Notes: a model not told the origin generated them from the letters alone. A DNA stretch of 7,175 nt from an uncultured Alistipes sp. (GCA_900770585.1 CAAGKW010000361.1:1-7175), one strand, 5' to 3'; counted from the first letter of the stretch, positions 1-6,392 are shown. Numbers and translations are program-made.

Positions 1-335
1 GACGCAACAGCCAATTGTACCCCCTTCTCTTCGAGTTGATTGAGTAATTCGGGCACGCCGTCGTATGGGTGCGAGAAATCCGCAATATGCTTTTTATAAT
101 AGTTCACAAACTCCACTCGCACACGCTCGACATATTCTGCCGTGCGACACTCCGACGGCAATGAACGCTCCACCAATTTAGCAATACCATTACCAACGAA
201 CATCGGGTAGGCTTCGATCGGATGCGTCGGATGACCGAACTGCTCCAACGTATGATTACACGAGGCGGCCAAGTCGCCAATAGTATCAAGCAACGTACCG
301 TCAAGGTCGAATATTACAAGTTTTGTTTTGCTCAT
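1..335 (-). CDS. HAD-family phosphatase, phosphoglycolate phosphatase-like (3' part missing)
   Basis: This is the N-terminal 111 codons of a haloacid-dehalogenase phosphatase; the rest lies beyond the left edge. The protein starts MSKTKLVIFDLDGTLLDT, giving the complete HAD motif I with nucleophile Asp10 and acid/base Asp12. The helical stretch that follows, including MFVGNGIAKLVERSL at about residues 42-56, resembles the C1 cap of Gph/PGMB-type enzymes, and the visible part stops at LAVAS, where motif II (usually ASNK or similar) begins. Family members are cytosolic, Mg2+-dependent, usually about 215-225 residues, and hydrolyse small phosphomonoesters such as 2-phosphoglycolate; the real substrate cannot be told here. 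The ATG at 335 is chosen because motif I needs a start about ten residues upstream. The gene is divergent from the channel gene at 456. A HAD family call is secure; the Gph subfamily is inference. Confidence 0.9.
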   Translation of the reverse strand, partial: MSKTKLVIFDLDGTLLDTIGDLAASCNHTLEQFGHPTHPIEAYPMFVGNGIAKLVERSLPSECRTAEYVERVRVEFVNYYKKHIADFSHPYDGVPELLNQLEEKGVQLAVA

Positions 336-357
336 CGAGTTTGCATTTTCTTCACTA

Positions 358-365
358 CAAAGTAA
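358..365 (-). promoter_or_regulatory. Possible -7 box for the left HAD phosphatase gene
   Basis: On the minus strand this reads TTACTTTG, seven of eight positions of the Bacteroidetes -7 consensus TAnnTTTG, with the second base off. It would place a transcription start near 352 and leave a leader of roughly 17 bases before the ATG at 335. No clean TTTG lies at the -33 position, so the call is tentative. Confidence 0.35.
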
Positions 366-455
366 CGATTTTTTATGCGAAAATCCTAACCCTGCGACAA
401 TCTTTCAACGTGGTACAGGAATTGCTTGTATGTTTTCAGACAAAACTTTCACTCT

Positions 456-1130
456 ATGGCTATTCAATTTCGATCGCAATACACATCACTTCTGCGAACT
501 ACAAGCATTGCTTCGATGCTTGCAGGCCTGGCTATCATCATCTCGCTTTCGTACGACATTCTGCACAACCACCTTTTCGTTATCACTCCCGCATACCTTG
601 AAGTGCAGTTTATCGCCTGCCTTGTGTTGTTGATGGATTTCGCACTGCATTTATTCGCCGCCTATGATCGCCGACAATATTTCTGGCGCAATTTTGTGTT
701 TCTATTGGTGTCGATACCGCTACTCAACATTGTTTTGTGGACCGGCGTGGAACTGTCACGCGAGTGGTATTTCGTATTGAAAATGGCACCGCTGATTCGT
801 GCTTTTGCAGCGGTAATTATCGTTGTAGCGTGGTTGGTGAATGGTCGTATCAAGATGCTCTTTGCGGGCTATCTCTTTACTGTTGTAGCGTTTACTTATT
901 TGGCCGCACTGCTATTCTACTGCTACGAATATGGGATCAACCCCAAAGTGGACAACTTTGGCAATGCTTTGTGGTGGGCTTGGATGGGCGTAACGACGGT
1001 CGGTGCGGCGATCTTTCCCGTGACGGCAATAGGCAAGATTTTGGCCGTTATGCTCCCCTCGTTGGGTATGATGATGTTTCCGATCTTCACGATCTATGTA
1101 ACCAATCTTATCACCCAAAACAAAAATTAG
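456..1130 (+). CDS. Six-helix ion-channel-like membrane protein with atypical pore filter
   Basis: This encodes a 224-residue protein that is mostly hydrophobic helices, at about residues 16-34, 47-68, 79-97, 104-127, 133-156 and 194-218. Before the last helix is a re-entrant pore segment (ALWWAWMGV, 171-179) and then TTVGAAIFPVTAIGKIL. This lines up with the TTVGYGDIYPVTxxGK filter and start of S6 in voltage-gated-type potassium channels, so the fold is probably S1-S4 plus a pore module, forming a tetramer in the inner membrane. Two things are odd: the GYGD of the filter is replaced by GAA with one residue fewer, and the S4-like helix carries few basic residues (K109, R115), arguing against strong voltage sensing. 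There is no cytoplasmic RCK domain. The frame is open back to a TTG at 426, but ATG 456 is preferred since the added ten residues look non-coding. The last codons overlap the tRNA terminator. Ion selectivity and function are unknown. Confidence 0.8.
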   Translation: MAIQFRSQYTSLLRTTSIASMLAGLAIIISLSYDILHNHLFVITPAYLEVQFIACLVLLMDFALHLFAAYDRRQYFWRNFVFLLVSIPLLNIVLWTGVELSREWYFVLKMAPLIRAFAAVIIVVAWLVNGRIKMLFAGYLFTVVAFTYLAALLFYCYEYGINPKVDNFGNALWWAWMGVTTVGAAIFPVTAIGKILAVMLPSLGMMMFPIFTIYVTNLITQNKN

Positions 1131-1158
1131 GAGTAAGTTATCACTAACCTACTCCTAA
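1117..1158 (-). terminator. Rho-independent terminator of the tRNA gene, inside the 3' end of the channel gene
   Basis: Arms 1127-1135 (TTAGGAGTA) and 1150-1158 (TACTCCTAA) are perfect inverted repeats of 9 bp. They continue after one mismatch with GTTA/TAAC (1137-1140 and 1145-1148) around a TCAC loop. On the minus strand the hairpin is followed directly by TTTTTGTTTT (1126 down to 1117), the expected U-tract. The tRNA 3' end is only 5 bases upstream of the hairpin. On the plus strand no T-run follows, so it should work mainly for the tRNA. The hairpin contains the channel stop codon (1128-1130), and the U-tract is the complement of its last asparagine/lysine codons. Confidence 0.85.
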
Positions 1159-1163
1159 CTATG

Positions 1164-1237
1164 TAGCGAGACCCAGGATTGAACTGGGGACCTCATGATT
1201 ATGAATCATGCGCTCTAACCAGCTGAGCTATCTCGCC
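1164..1237 (-). tRNA. tRNA with CAU anticodon, probably elongator tRNA-Met
   Basis: The minus strand folds into a full 74-base cloverleaf. The acceptor stem is GGCGAGA/TCTCGCT, with one G-U at the first pair, and the D arm is GCTC/GAGC with GG in the loop. The anticodon stem is CATGA/TCATG with loop TTCATAA (anticodon CAT), the variable loop is AGGTC, and the T arm is CCCAG/CTGGG with loop TTCAATC. Discriminator A73 is followed by CAT, so the CCA end is not encoded and must be added by CCA-adding enzyme. It is not the initiator, which has three G-C pairs at the base of the anticodon stem and a mismatched first acceptor pair. The remaining choices are elongator Met and the lysidine-modified Ile tRNA; elongator Met is favoured from general resemblance. 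It is a single-gene unit with its own promoter and terminator. Confidence 0.93.
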
Positions 1238-1256
1238 ATCTGCCTTAAAAGCGGTG

Positions 1257-1287
1257 CAAAGATACGACAAATTTCTTTCGTTGCAAA
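1257..1287 (-). promoter_or_regulatory. Bacteroidetes-type promoter of the tRNA gene
   Basis: On the minus strand a -33 box TTTG (1287-1284) is separated by exactly 19 bases from a -7 box TATCTTTG (1264-1257). This matches the published Bacteroides primary sigma factor consensus TTTG-N19-TAnnTTTG in every fixed position. The predicted transcription start, near 1252, is about 15 bases upstream of the mature tRNA 5' end at 1237, leaving a short leader for RNase P. Confidence 0.85.
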
Positions 1288-1378
1288 TTTTTGAGCTATT
1301 TTTTTATAAAAATTTTTCAAAATCGCTCGCGACAGCAATTTTCGTTTCATTTTTTATGCATTTTCACAATCTATTGAC

Positions 1379-1386
1379 TAAATTTG
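1379..1386 (+). promoter_or_regulatory. -7 box of the asnA promoter
   Basis: TAAATTTG matches TAnnTTTG perfectly and lies 29 bases before the asnA ATG at 1416, predicting a leader of about 25 bases. The -33 position has only T-rich sequence and no clear TTTG. The surrounding 1290-1415 stretch is strongly AT-rich, as expected for a promoter region, and also holds the upstream side of the divergent tRNA promoter. Confidence 0.6.
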
Positions 1387-1415
1387 CCCTTACTAACATT
1401 AAGCGAAGATACATT

Positions 1416-2453
1416 ATGTCACTCTACATACCCACCCATTACGACAATCCGCTACCCGATTTGGAGAGTACCGAGAAGGCAATCAAGCAGGTCAAAGATA
1501 TGTTTCAGAACAATCTTTCGGCTCAGCTCGCCCTGTTGCGCGTCACTGCGCCAATCGCCGTAATGAAAGACACGGGATTGAATGACGACCTAAACGGAGT
1601 GGAACGTGCAGTCACTTTCCCAATCAAGAGTTTGGGCAATGCTACGGCCGAAGTCGTACACTCGTTGGCTAAGTGGAAACGACTGAAACTCGCGCAGATG
1701 CGCACACCCGCAGGGCGCGGTATCTATACCGATATGAACGCCCTGCGACCCGAAGAGGAGATCGACAACATTCATTCTATCTATGTCGATCAGTGGGATT
1801 GGGAGCAGGTCATCACTCCCGAGCAGCGCACCGTCGCCTTTCTGAAACAGACCGTGCGCCGAATCTATGAGTCGATCAAGGTGACTGAGAACAAACTCTA
1901 TGTCGAATTCCCGCAGATTCGTCCGCAACTGCCCGAGCAAATTCACTTCATTCACTCCGAGGAGTTGTTGCAGATGTACCCCACTCTCTCGCCCAAAGAG
2001 CGCGAAAACGAGATCGCACGCCAATATGGTGCCGTATTTATTATAGGTATCGGTGGAAAACTTTCAAACGGCGAAGCTCACGATGGACGCGCCGCCGACT
2101 ACGACGATTGGAGCTCGCCGAACGAGGAGGGTTATTTCGGATTGAATGGCGACATATTGCTGTGGAATCCAGTCTTGGAGTCGGCTTTCGAAGTATCGAG
2201 TATGGGTATTCGCGTTGATGCCGAGGCTCTTATGCGACAACTGAAATTGCGAGGCGAAGAGTATAAAGCACAAATGATGTTTCACCGAATGTTGCTCGCA
2301 GGCGAACTGCCACTGACAGTTGGTGGAGGTATCGGTCAGTCGCGCCTATGTATGTATCTGCTACGTAAAGCTCACATTGGCGAGATTCAAAGTTCGATTT
2401 GGGACGACCAGATGCGCATCGATTGCGAGCGCGCAGGTATGCACCTGATGTAA
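1416..2453 (+). CDS. asnA: Aspartate-ammonia ligase (asparagine synthetase A)
   Basis: AsnA makes L-asparagine from L-aspartate, ammonia and ATP through an aspartyl-adenylate, releasing AMP and pyrophosphate; it is a cytosolic homodimer with a class II aminoacyl-tRNA-synthetase fold. The 345-residue product is close to the usual 330 or so and carries the family signatures in order: VHSLAKWKR (81-89), YVDQWDWE (123-130), the GIGGKLS segment (211-217), HDGRAADYDDW (222-232), LNGDILLWNPVLE (243-255), SSMGIRVD (261-268) and the ATP-binding motif-3-like GGGIGQSR (303-310). The start at ATG 1416 is chosen because the frame, though open back to a GTG at 1254, is AT-rich and non-AsnA-like before it and would overlap both promoters. 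No Shine-Dalgarno sequence is evident. It uses free ammonia and has no glutaminase domain, unlike AsnB. Its stop is 3 bp from the stop of the convergent phosphatase gene, with no hairpin between them. Confidence 0.98.
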   Translation: MSLYIPTHYDNPLPDLESTEKAIKQVKDMFQNNLSAQLALLRVTAPIAVMKDTGLNDDLNGVERAVTFPIKSLGNATAEVVHSLAKWKRLKLAQMRTPAGRGIYTDMNALRPEEEIDNIHSIYVDQWDWEQVITPEQRTVAFLKQTVRRIYESIKVTENKLYVEFPQIRPQLPEQIHFIHSEELLQMYPTLSPKERENEIARQYGAVFIIGIGGKLSNGEAHDGRAADYDDWSSPNEEGYFGLNGDILLWNPVLESAFEVSSMGIRVDAEALMRQLKLRGEEYKAQMMFHRMLLAGELPLTVGGGIGQSRLCMYLLRKAHIGEIQSSIWDDQMRIDCERAGMHLM

Positions 2454-2456
2454 TTA

Positions 2457-3053
2457 CTACTGCAACAACAACTCACGCAAACGTTCGCACGACTCTTCGC
2501 GCGGTTCGGTGAAGTGGAAGGTCGTAATGCCGAATTGCTCGGCTGCACGCAGATTGGCCTCGCGGTCATCAATAAAGAGTGTTTCGGATGGATCGAGCGC
2601 ATAGCGATCAATCAGTCGGCGATAGATCTCGGCCTCGGGTTTAACGGTCTGTTCTTCACACGAAACAACGTCGCCCTCGAATTGGCGATAGATATCGAAA
2701 CGTCGTATGTGTTCGATAAAATCCGATGACATATTGCTCAACACAAGCAGGCGATAACCACGCTCTTTGAGTTCGTGAATCAGCTCCTCGGTGCAGGGTA
2801 TAGGCGCCTGAATATCGATCGCCTTTGCCATAGCCTCGTGGCAACGCTCAATAGAGCAACCCTTAATATCAGCCATTATCTGCTCCACCTCGGCACGGCT
2901 CTTAGTTCCTCGGTCATACTCAACCCAAAACTCAGGCATAGGCGTAACGCAAACAAATGCAAAGAAATCGGCAAACTCACGGCTCACCTTATGACGATCG
3001 CGGGCAACAACCACCCCACCCAAATCGAATACAATATTTTTCAACGTTTTCAT
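2457..3053 (-). CDS. HAD-family phosphatase, YihX-like (subfamily IA)
   Basis: The product is a 198-residue cytosolic HAD hydrolase. Motif I is VFDLGGV with nucleophile Asp10 and Gly12 in place of the usual second Asp, motif II is VLSNM (Ser106), motif III is VKPEAEIY (Lys138), and motif IV is LFIDDREAN (Asp162, Asp163). The DLGGV/DLGNV form together with SN and FIDD is typical of the branch holding E. coli YihX (an alpha-glucose-1-phosphatase) and epoxide-hydrolase N-domain-like phosphatases, and the length of about 200 fits. The actual substrate is unknown. The frame opens upstream at 3086, but ATG 3053 is used because motif I then sits at residues 9-14 and the upstream residues overlap a perfect -7 box. 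The gene is convergent with asnA and divergent from the lipoprotein gene. Confidence 0.93.
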   Translation of the reverse strand: MKTLKNIVFDLGGVVVARDRHKVSREFADFFAFVCVTPMPEFWVEYDRGTKSRAEVEQIMADIKGCSIERCHEAMAKAIDIQAPIPCTEELIHELKERGYRLLVLSNMSSDFIEHIRRFDIYRQFEGDVVSCEEQTVKPEAEIYRRLIDRYALDPSETLFIDDREANLRAAEQFGITTFHFTEPREESCERLRELLLQ

Positions 3054-3058
3054 CACTG

Positions 3059-3086
3059 CAAAGATAGCTCTTTTTTCGCATTTCAA
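3059..3086 (-). promoter_or_regulatory. Promoter of the YihX-like phosphatase gene, very close to its ATG
   Basis: On the minus strand, TATCTTTG (3066-3059) is a perfect -7 box, and TTG (3086-3084) stands 17 bases upstream as a possible -33 box, slightly closer than the usual 19. Only five bases separate the -7 box from the ATG at 3053, so the predicted transcription start falls at or just before the start codon. A weaker copy, AATCTTTG, at 3140-3133 could act as a distal promoter. Confidence 0.6.
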
Positions 3087-3207
3087 CGCTTTTCGCGCAA
3101 CGAATAGGTAAATATGGCGTGAACATCAAACACAAAGATTGACCACATACAAGTGGCACGCGGTTTGCACTCGCTAAGAGCAATTCAGTCAAAAAAACTT
3201 TTTGCTT

Positions 3208-3771
3208 ATGATCAAAAAATTACTTCTCATCATCTCGCTGGCTGCAATCTTCTGCTCGTGCTCGAAACAGCGAGAGTGGAGCCGCGAACAGCGCCACCAA
3301 ATGCGCCAAGATCTGCGCACCTATCGTGATATGGTCTATCTGACTGACCTGAACGATGTCGAGTGGGAACTCTTTGCTGACGATGTGGCTGTCGCCCTCG
3401 AAAACGATTATCCGGTCTATGCCACATTCATCGAAATGCCGTCGGTTGACGACACCGTAACAATGGTCGTAGTCGAAACCGTCGTAACGCAACTCGAAGC
3501 CGATGCTCACAATATGCGCCACCTGTTCCCCTATCGACAGCTCGTCGCCGAGGGAATTCTGCCCGACGGAATGACCCACCAACAGATCAAATCATACTAC
3601 ACATGCTTGGCTAAGAAGGTCGACAACTACTACAACTCGGTTGAGCAGTTCTTCGGCACGATCCTCGCGGGCGCCATCGATTCGACGCAACTCGGCACTT
3701 TCCAGCGTCAATGTGCTGCCGATTTCGAGGGCGCAGTAGTCACCGAGATCGACATTGTCGAAACAAACTGA
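3208..3771 (+). CDS. Small predicted lipoprotein of unknown function
   Basis: The product has 187 residues. It starts MIKK, followed by a hydrophobic stretch (residues 5-15) and then CSCS, which looks like a lipoprotein signal peptide. Cys18, with Ser17 and Cys16 before it, is the likely lipidated residue, with Cys16 as an alternative. The lipobox is loose but acceptable for Bacteroidetes. The mature part is mainly helical and acidic, with charged Arg/Glu-rich residues 21-42, a valine-rich segment (84-93), Tyr/Asn-rich residues 130-145 and two further cysteines (133, 169). I recognise no domain. An in-frame TTG at 3202 adds two residues; ATG 3208 is more natural. Upstream, TTG (3139-3141) and TTTG (3164-3167) are spaced like a promoter, but the TA of the -7 box is missing. 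It is monocistronic between a divergent phosphatase gene and a terminator. The probable place of action is the periplasmic face of an envelope membrane. Confidence 0.85.
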   Translation: MIKKLLLIISLAAIFCSCSKQREWSREQRHQMRQDLRTYRDMVYLTDLNDVEWELFADDVAVALENDYPVYATFIEMPSVDDTVTMVVVETVVTQLEADAHNMRHLFPYRQLVAEGILPDGMTHQQIKSYYTCLAKKVDNYYNSVEQFFGTILAGAIDSTQLGTFQRQCAADFEGAVVTEIDIVETN

Positions 3772-3794
3772 CAAACTTCAATAATATCTTATTA

Positions 3795-3806
3795 GAATCG
3801 CGATTC
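3795..3806. repeat. Perfect 12-bp palindrome after the lipoprotein gene
   Basis: GAATCG followed directly by CGATTC forms a perfect palindrome 23 bases after the lipoprotein stop and just before the terminator hairpin. It has no loop, so it is more like a dimeric protein site than an RNA hairpin. A palindrome of this length is expected once or twice by chance in a window this size, so no function is claimed. Confidence 0.3.
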
Positions 3807-3810
3807 GACG

Positions 3811-3843
3811 AAAAATAGGTGTGCCCCTCGGACACACCTATTT
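3811..3843. terminator. Bidirectional terminator between the lipoprotein and lipid kinase genes
   Basis: AAATAGGTGTG (3813-3823) pairs perfectly over 11 bp with CACACCTATTT (3833-3843). Two further C-G pairs can form if A3832 bulges, leaving a four-base loop. On the minus strand the stem runs into ATTTTT, a proper U-tract for the purC-pepD-kinase transcript; on the plus strand it is followed by T/A-rich ATTTCAATTATTAT. It lies 39 bases after the lipoprotein stop and 24 bases after the kinase stop, as expected for a shared terminator of convergent units. Confidence 0.85.
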
Positions 3844-3867
3844 CAATTATTATATAACAATAAGCTA

Positions 3868-4866
3868 TTACGACAGCACGCCATATCGAGATCGCGGACG
3901 CGGACGACGCTGCAAATCGCCTTGCAGAAATCGCTCCGACACCACAACTCGCACTGCTCGATGAATAATCTTGTATTCGACAGGCGTCGTGCCCAACTGC
4001 TCGCCATCGATCTCAATCGGCACTTCGGGTGAGGACTCGATGCGAATCTTAGCTCCACGATAAAGGTGCACTTGTGGCAACGAGTAAATCCCTCCATTAA
4101 ACAGGCATTTGAGCGCCTTAGGCACCTGCCACCATTTGATCTTCGAGATCACCGTCAGGTCGAACAACCCGTCATCAGCCACCGCCTCAGGCGTTTGCAT
4201 CATACCTCCACCGCTATACTTACCGATACCGACCGAGGTACTCAGCACCAAATCATTGACTACCTGCTCGTCATCGACCCATATACGCATACCTGTCGAT
4301 CGATAACCAAAGAACGTAGCAATCAGACTCAACACGTAGAGTATACGACCGCGATGACCACGCGCTTTGAGCGAATCGAAACCACGAATCACCGCAGCGT
4401 CCAATCCCGCACCACCCACATTGGGCATATAGCGTGATTGGCGATAGCTCGACTCCTCGTAGCTCACCTCACCCACATCTTGCAGGAAGGTATGATTCTC
4501 AGCAATAGCACGAATCGCCTCGGAGTATTTGCGCGGTATGCCGAACATACGAATCCAATCGTTACCCGTACCAACGGCAATAACCGCCACCTGCACCTCG
4601 GTTGTCGGCACCTCCTTCTGGATAAAAATACCGTTTATCACATCGTGCAGCGTACCATCGCCTCCGACCACGATCATTCGTCGATATCCGGCACGTACGG
4701 CCTCGACCGTGAGTTGCGTAGCGTGGTGTTTACGCTCGGTAAACACCATCTCGCAATCAATCTTATACTCACGCAGTAGTCGCGATATGGTCGGCAGATC
4801 ATCGAGCGCACGCCCCTGACCCGCCACCGGATTGACTATCGTGAACCACTTACCTTCGACTGCCAT
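3868..4866 (-). CDS. Diacylglycerol kinase family lipid kinase (YegS/DgkB-like)
   Basis: The 332-residue product belongs to the DAGK catalytic-domain superfamily, enzymes that transfer the ATP gamma-phosphate to a lipid hydroxyl at the membrane surface. It shows the nucleotide-binding segment IVNPVAG (10-16), the hallmark VVGGDGTLHDVINGI (66-80), VGTGNDWIR (98-106) and NVGGAGLDAAVI (149-160). It also has GKYSGGGMMQTPEAVADDGLFDL (215-237, the conserved P-x-DDG region), and IDGEQ near the end (286-290), which belongs to the C-terminal beta-sandwich. Length fits the family (about 300-330). The tail after residue 315 is unusually rich in arginine (RRPRPRSR) and may aid membrane contact. It starts 22 bases after the pepD stop, with AAGG shortly before the ATG as a weak ribosome site, so co-transcription with pepD is likely. 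The substrate may be diacylglycerol, phosphatidylglycerol or, since some Bacteroidetes make them, a sphingoid lipid; the sequence does not decide. Confidence 0.94.
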   Translation of the reverse strand: MAVEGKWFTIVNPVAGQGRALDDLPTISRLLREYKIDCEMVFTERKHHATQLTVEAVRAGYRRMIVVGGDGTLHDVINGIFIQKEVPTTEVQVAVIAVGTGNDWIRMFGIPRKYSEAIRAIAENHTFLQDVGEVSYEESSYRQSRYMPNVGGAGLDAAVIRGFDSLKARGHRGRILYVLSLIATFFGYRSTGMRIWVDDEQVVNDLVLSTSVGIGKYSGGGMMQTPEAVADDGLFDLTVISKIKWWQVPKALKCLFNGGIYSLPQVHLYRGAKIRIESSPEVPIEIDGEQLGTTPVEYKIIHRAVRVVVSERFLQGDLQRRPRPRSRYGVLS

Positions 4867-4888
4867 AGCCTTAGCTTACAATCACTCG

Positions 4889-6352
4889 TTACTTACGGGG
4901 AGCGTTACCCAGCGTGTGGCAGAGGAAATCCCAGAACTTAGCCACCGATGCGATCTCCACCTTCTCGTCGGGCGAGTGAGGATAGCAAATAGTGGGACCG
5001 AACGAGATCATATCCAAGTTGGGATACGGACCACCGATGATACCGCACTCCAAACCTGCGTGGATACCCACAACGCGAGGAGTTACGCCATACAGAGCCT
5101 CATAGCTCTCGGTCATTGCCTTCAAGATCGGCGACGCCATATTGGGTTTCCAACCGTCGTAGCCACCACTCAGTTTAACCTCAGCACCTGCCAACTCGAA
5201 TACCGAGCTGATAGCGTCACCCAGATCAGCCTTCTCGCTATTGACCGAGCTACGCAGCAAGCAGTGCAGCTTAACGGTCGAACCGTCCGACACGATACGA
5301 GCCAAGTTGGTCGAGGTCTGTACCAAACCCTTCATCGACTGGCTCATCGACTGCATACCGTCGGGGCAAGCAATAACTGCCTTCACCAACTTTTCGGCAA
5401 CAGCCTTCTCGATCATCTCTGCGGGCACTGCAACCTCCTCAGCCTTGATCTGGATCGAATCCTCGATACCCGAGAACTCAGCAACCACCATCTCTACGAA
5501 ATCGGCAACCACTTTCTGGAACTCGTCCCACTTCGCAGCCTCGACCATAACCGTAGCCTTAGCCTCGCGCGGAATTGCATTGCGCAGACCGCCGCCATCA
5601 ACCGAGCAGAGCAACAACTCCTGCTGCTTCTTAACTGCATTGATCAGGCGGAACATCAACTTATTTGCGTTAGCACGCTGCAAGATGATCTCGATACCCG
5701 AGTGACCACCCTTCAAACCCTTGATAGTGATCTCGGCAGCACGATAGCCCTCAGCAGGGGTAGCCTCAGCCTTATATTCGAAAGTTGTGCTTGCGTCCAA
5801 ACCGCCGGCGCAACCAACATACAACTCGCCCTCGGTCTCCGAGTCCAAGTTCAACAGGATGTCACCCTTCAACAGACCACCCTTCAAACCGAATGCGCCG
5901 TGCATACCCGACTCCTCGGTTGCTGTAAACAGAGCCTCAATAGCGCCGTGCTTGATATCCTTCGACTCCAAAACAGCCATAATCGATGCAACACCGATAC
6001 CGTTGTCCGAGCCCAGCGTCGTACCATTAGCAGTTACCCAATCGCCATCGATATAAGCTTCGATCGCGTCCTTCTCGAAATCGAATACCTTATCGCCATT
6101 CTTCTGAGGAACCATATCGACGTGAGCCTGCAAAACGATACCCTTGCGATCCTCCATACCCTCGGTTGCGGGTTTGCGAACCAATACGTTATGAGCCTCG
6201 TCCTCCATTACTTCCAGCCCCTGCTCCTTAGCAAAAGCGATGATGTGAGCACGAATTGCCTCCTCGTGGAACGAAGGGTGAGGTATCTGACACAGATCCT
6301 GGAAATGCTTCCAAACCAACTGCGGCGCAAGTGCCGCCAAATTCTTGTTCAT
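4889..6352 (-). CDS. pepD: Aminoacyl-histidine dipeptidase (M20 family, PepD-like)
   Basis: This cytosolic two-metal peptidase cleaves dipeptides such as beta-Ala-His and other Xaa-His substrates. The 487-residue length matches E. coli PepD (485). Metal and catalytic residues are in place: His77 and Asp79 in VLQAHVDMV, Asp116 in TLGSDNGIGV, Glu146 (general base) and Glu147 in ATEESGMHGA, Asp170 in LNLDSE, and His459 in YPHSPDEKVE. GGHSG (215-219) opens the lid/dimerisation domain, which spans roughly the central third and is followed by the returning catalytic half. There is no signal peptide. It lies 40 bases after purC and 22 bases before the lipid kinase gene on the same strand, suggesting one transcript; no promoter box or hairpin is seen in the purC-pepD gap. 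The start codon is preceded by an A-rich leader rather than a Shine-Dalgarno site. No TTA, CTA or TCA codons occur in frame. Confidence 0.97.
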   Translation of the reverse strand: MNKNLAALAPQLVWKHFQDLCQIPHPSFHEEAIRAHIIAFAKEQGLEVMEDEAHNVLVRKPATEGMEDRKGIVLQAHVDMVPQKNGDKVFDFEKDAIEAYIDGDWVTANGTTLGSDNGIGVASIMAVLESKDIKHGAIEALFTATEESGMHGAFGLKGGLLKGDILLNLDSETEGELYVGCAGGLDASTTFEYKAEATPAEGYRAAEITIKGLKGGHSGIEIILQRANANKLMFRLINAVKKQQELLLCSVDGGGLRNAIPREAKATVMVEAAKWDEFQKVVADFVEMVVAEFSGIEDSIQIKAEEVAVPAEMIEKAVAEKLVKAVIACPDGMQSMSQSMKGLVQTSTNLARIVSDGSTVKLHCLLRSSVNSEKADLGDAISSVFELAGAEVKLSGGYDGWKPNMASPILKAMTESYEALYGVTPRVVGIHAGLECGIIGGPYPNLDMISFGPTICYPHSPDEKVEIASVAKFWDFLCHTLGNAPRK

Positions 6353-6392
6353 TGTGTTATTAGTTTTTAAGGTTTAGTAATCAGTTTTTAAT

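Noticed and set aside
332..346. Tiny minus-strand frame ATG CAA ACT CGA TGA whose stop overlaps the start of the left HAD gene
   Set aside because: It has four codons, no ribosome site and no amino-acid bias that would suggest attenuation; most likely chance.
426..455. TTG start adding ten residues to the channel protein
   Set aside because: There is a normal ATG at 456 just before the first membrane helix, and nothing supports the rarer TTG start.
328..633. Plus-strand open frames overlapping the start of the channel gene
   Set aside because: They overlap the start of the left phosphatase gene, the intergenic region and the beginning of the channel gene out of frame, and encode nothing recognisable.
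1254..1415. Upstream extension of the asnA frame from a GTG at 1254
   Set aside because: The extra 54 residues come from AT-rich DNA holding the tRNA promoter and the asnA -7 box, and known AsnA proteins begin near the ATG at 1416.
1590..2024. Minus-strand open frame inside asnA
   Set aside because: It is a shadow of a certain gene and has no recognisable domain or promoter.
3142..3155. Short inverted repeat CCAC/GTGG upstream of the lipoprotein gene
   Set aside because: The stem is only 4 bp with a 6-base loop, too small to support a riboswitch, attenuator or operator call.
4832..6370. Long plus-strand open frame of 512 codons opposite pepD
   Set aside because: It is in exact codon register with pepD, so it stays open simply because pepD lacks TTA, CTA and TCA codons. 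Its translation resembles no family, whereas pepD on the other strand is certain.
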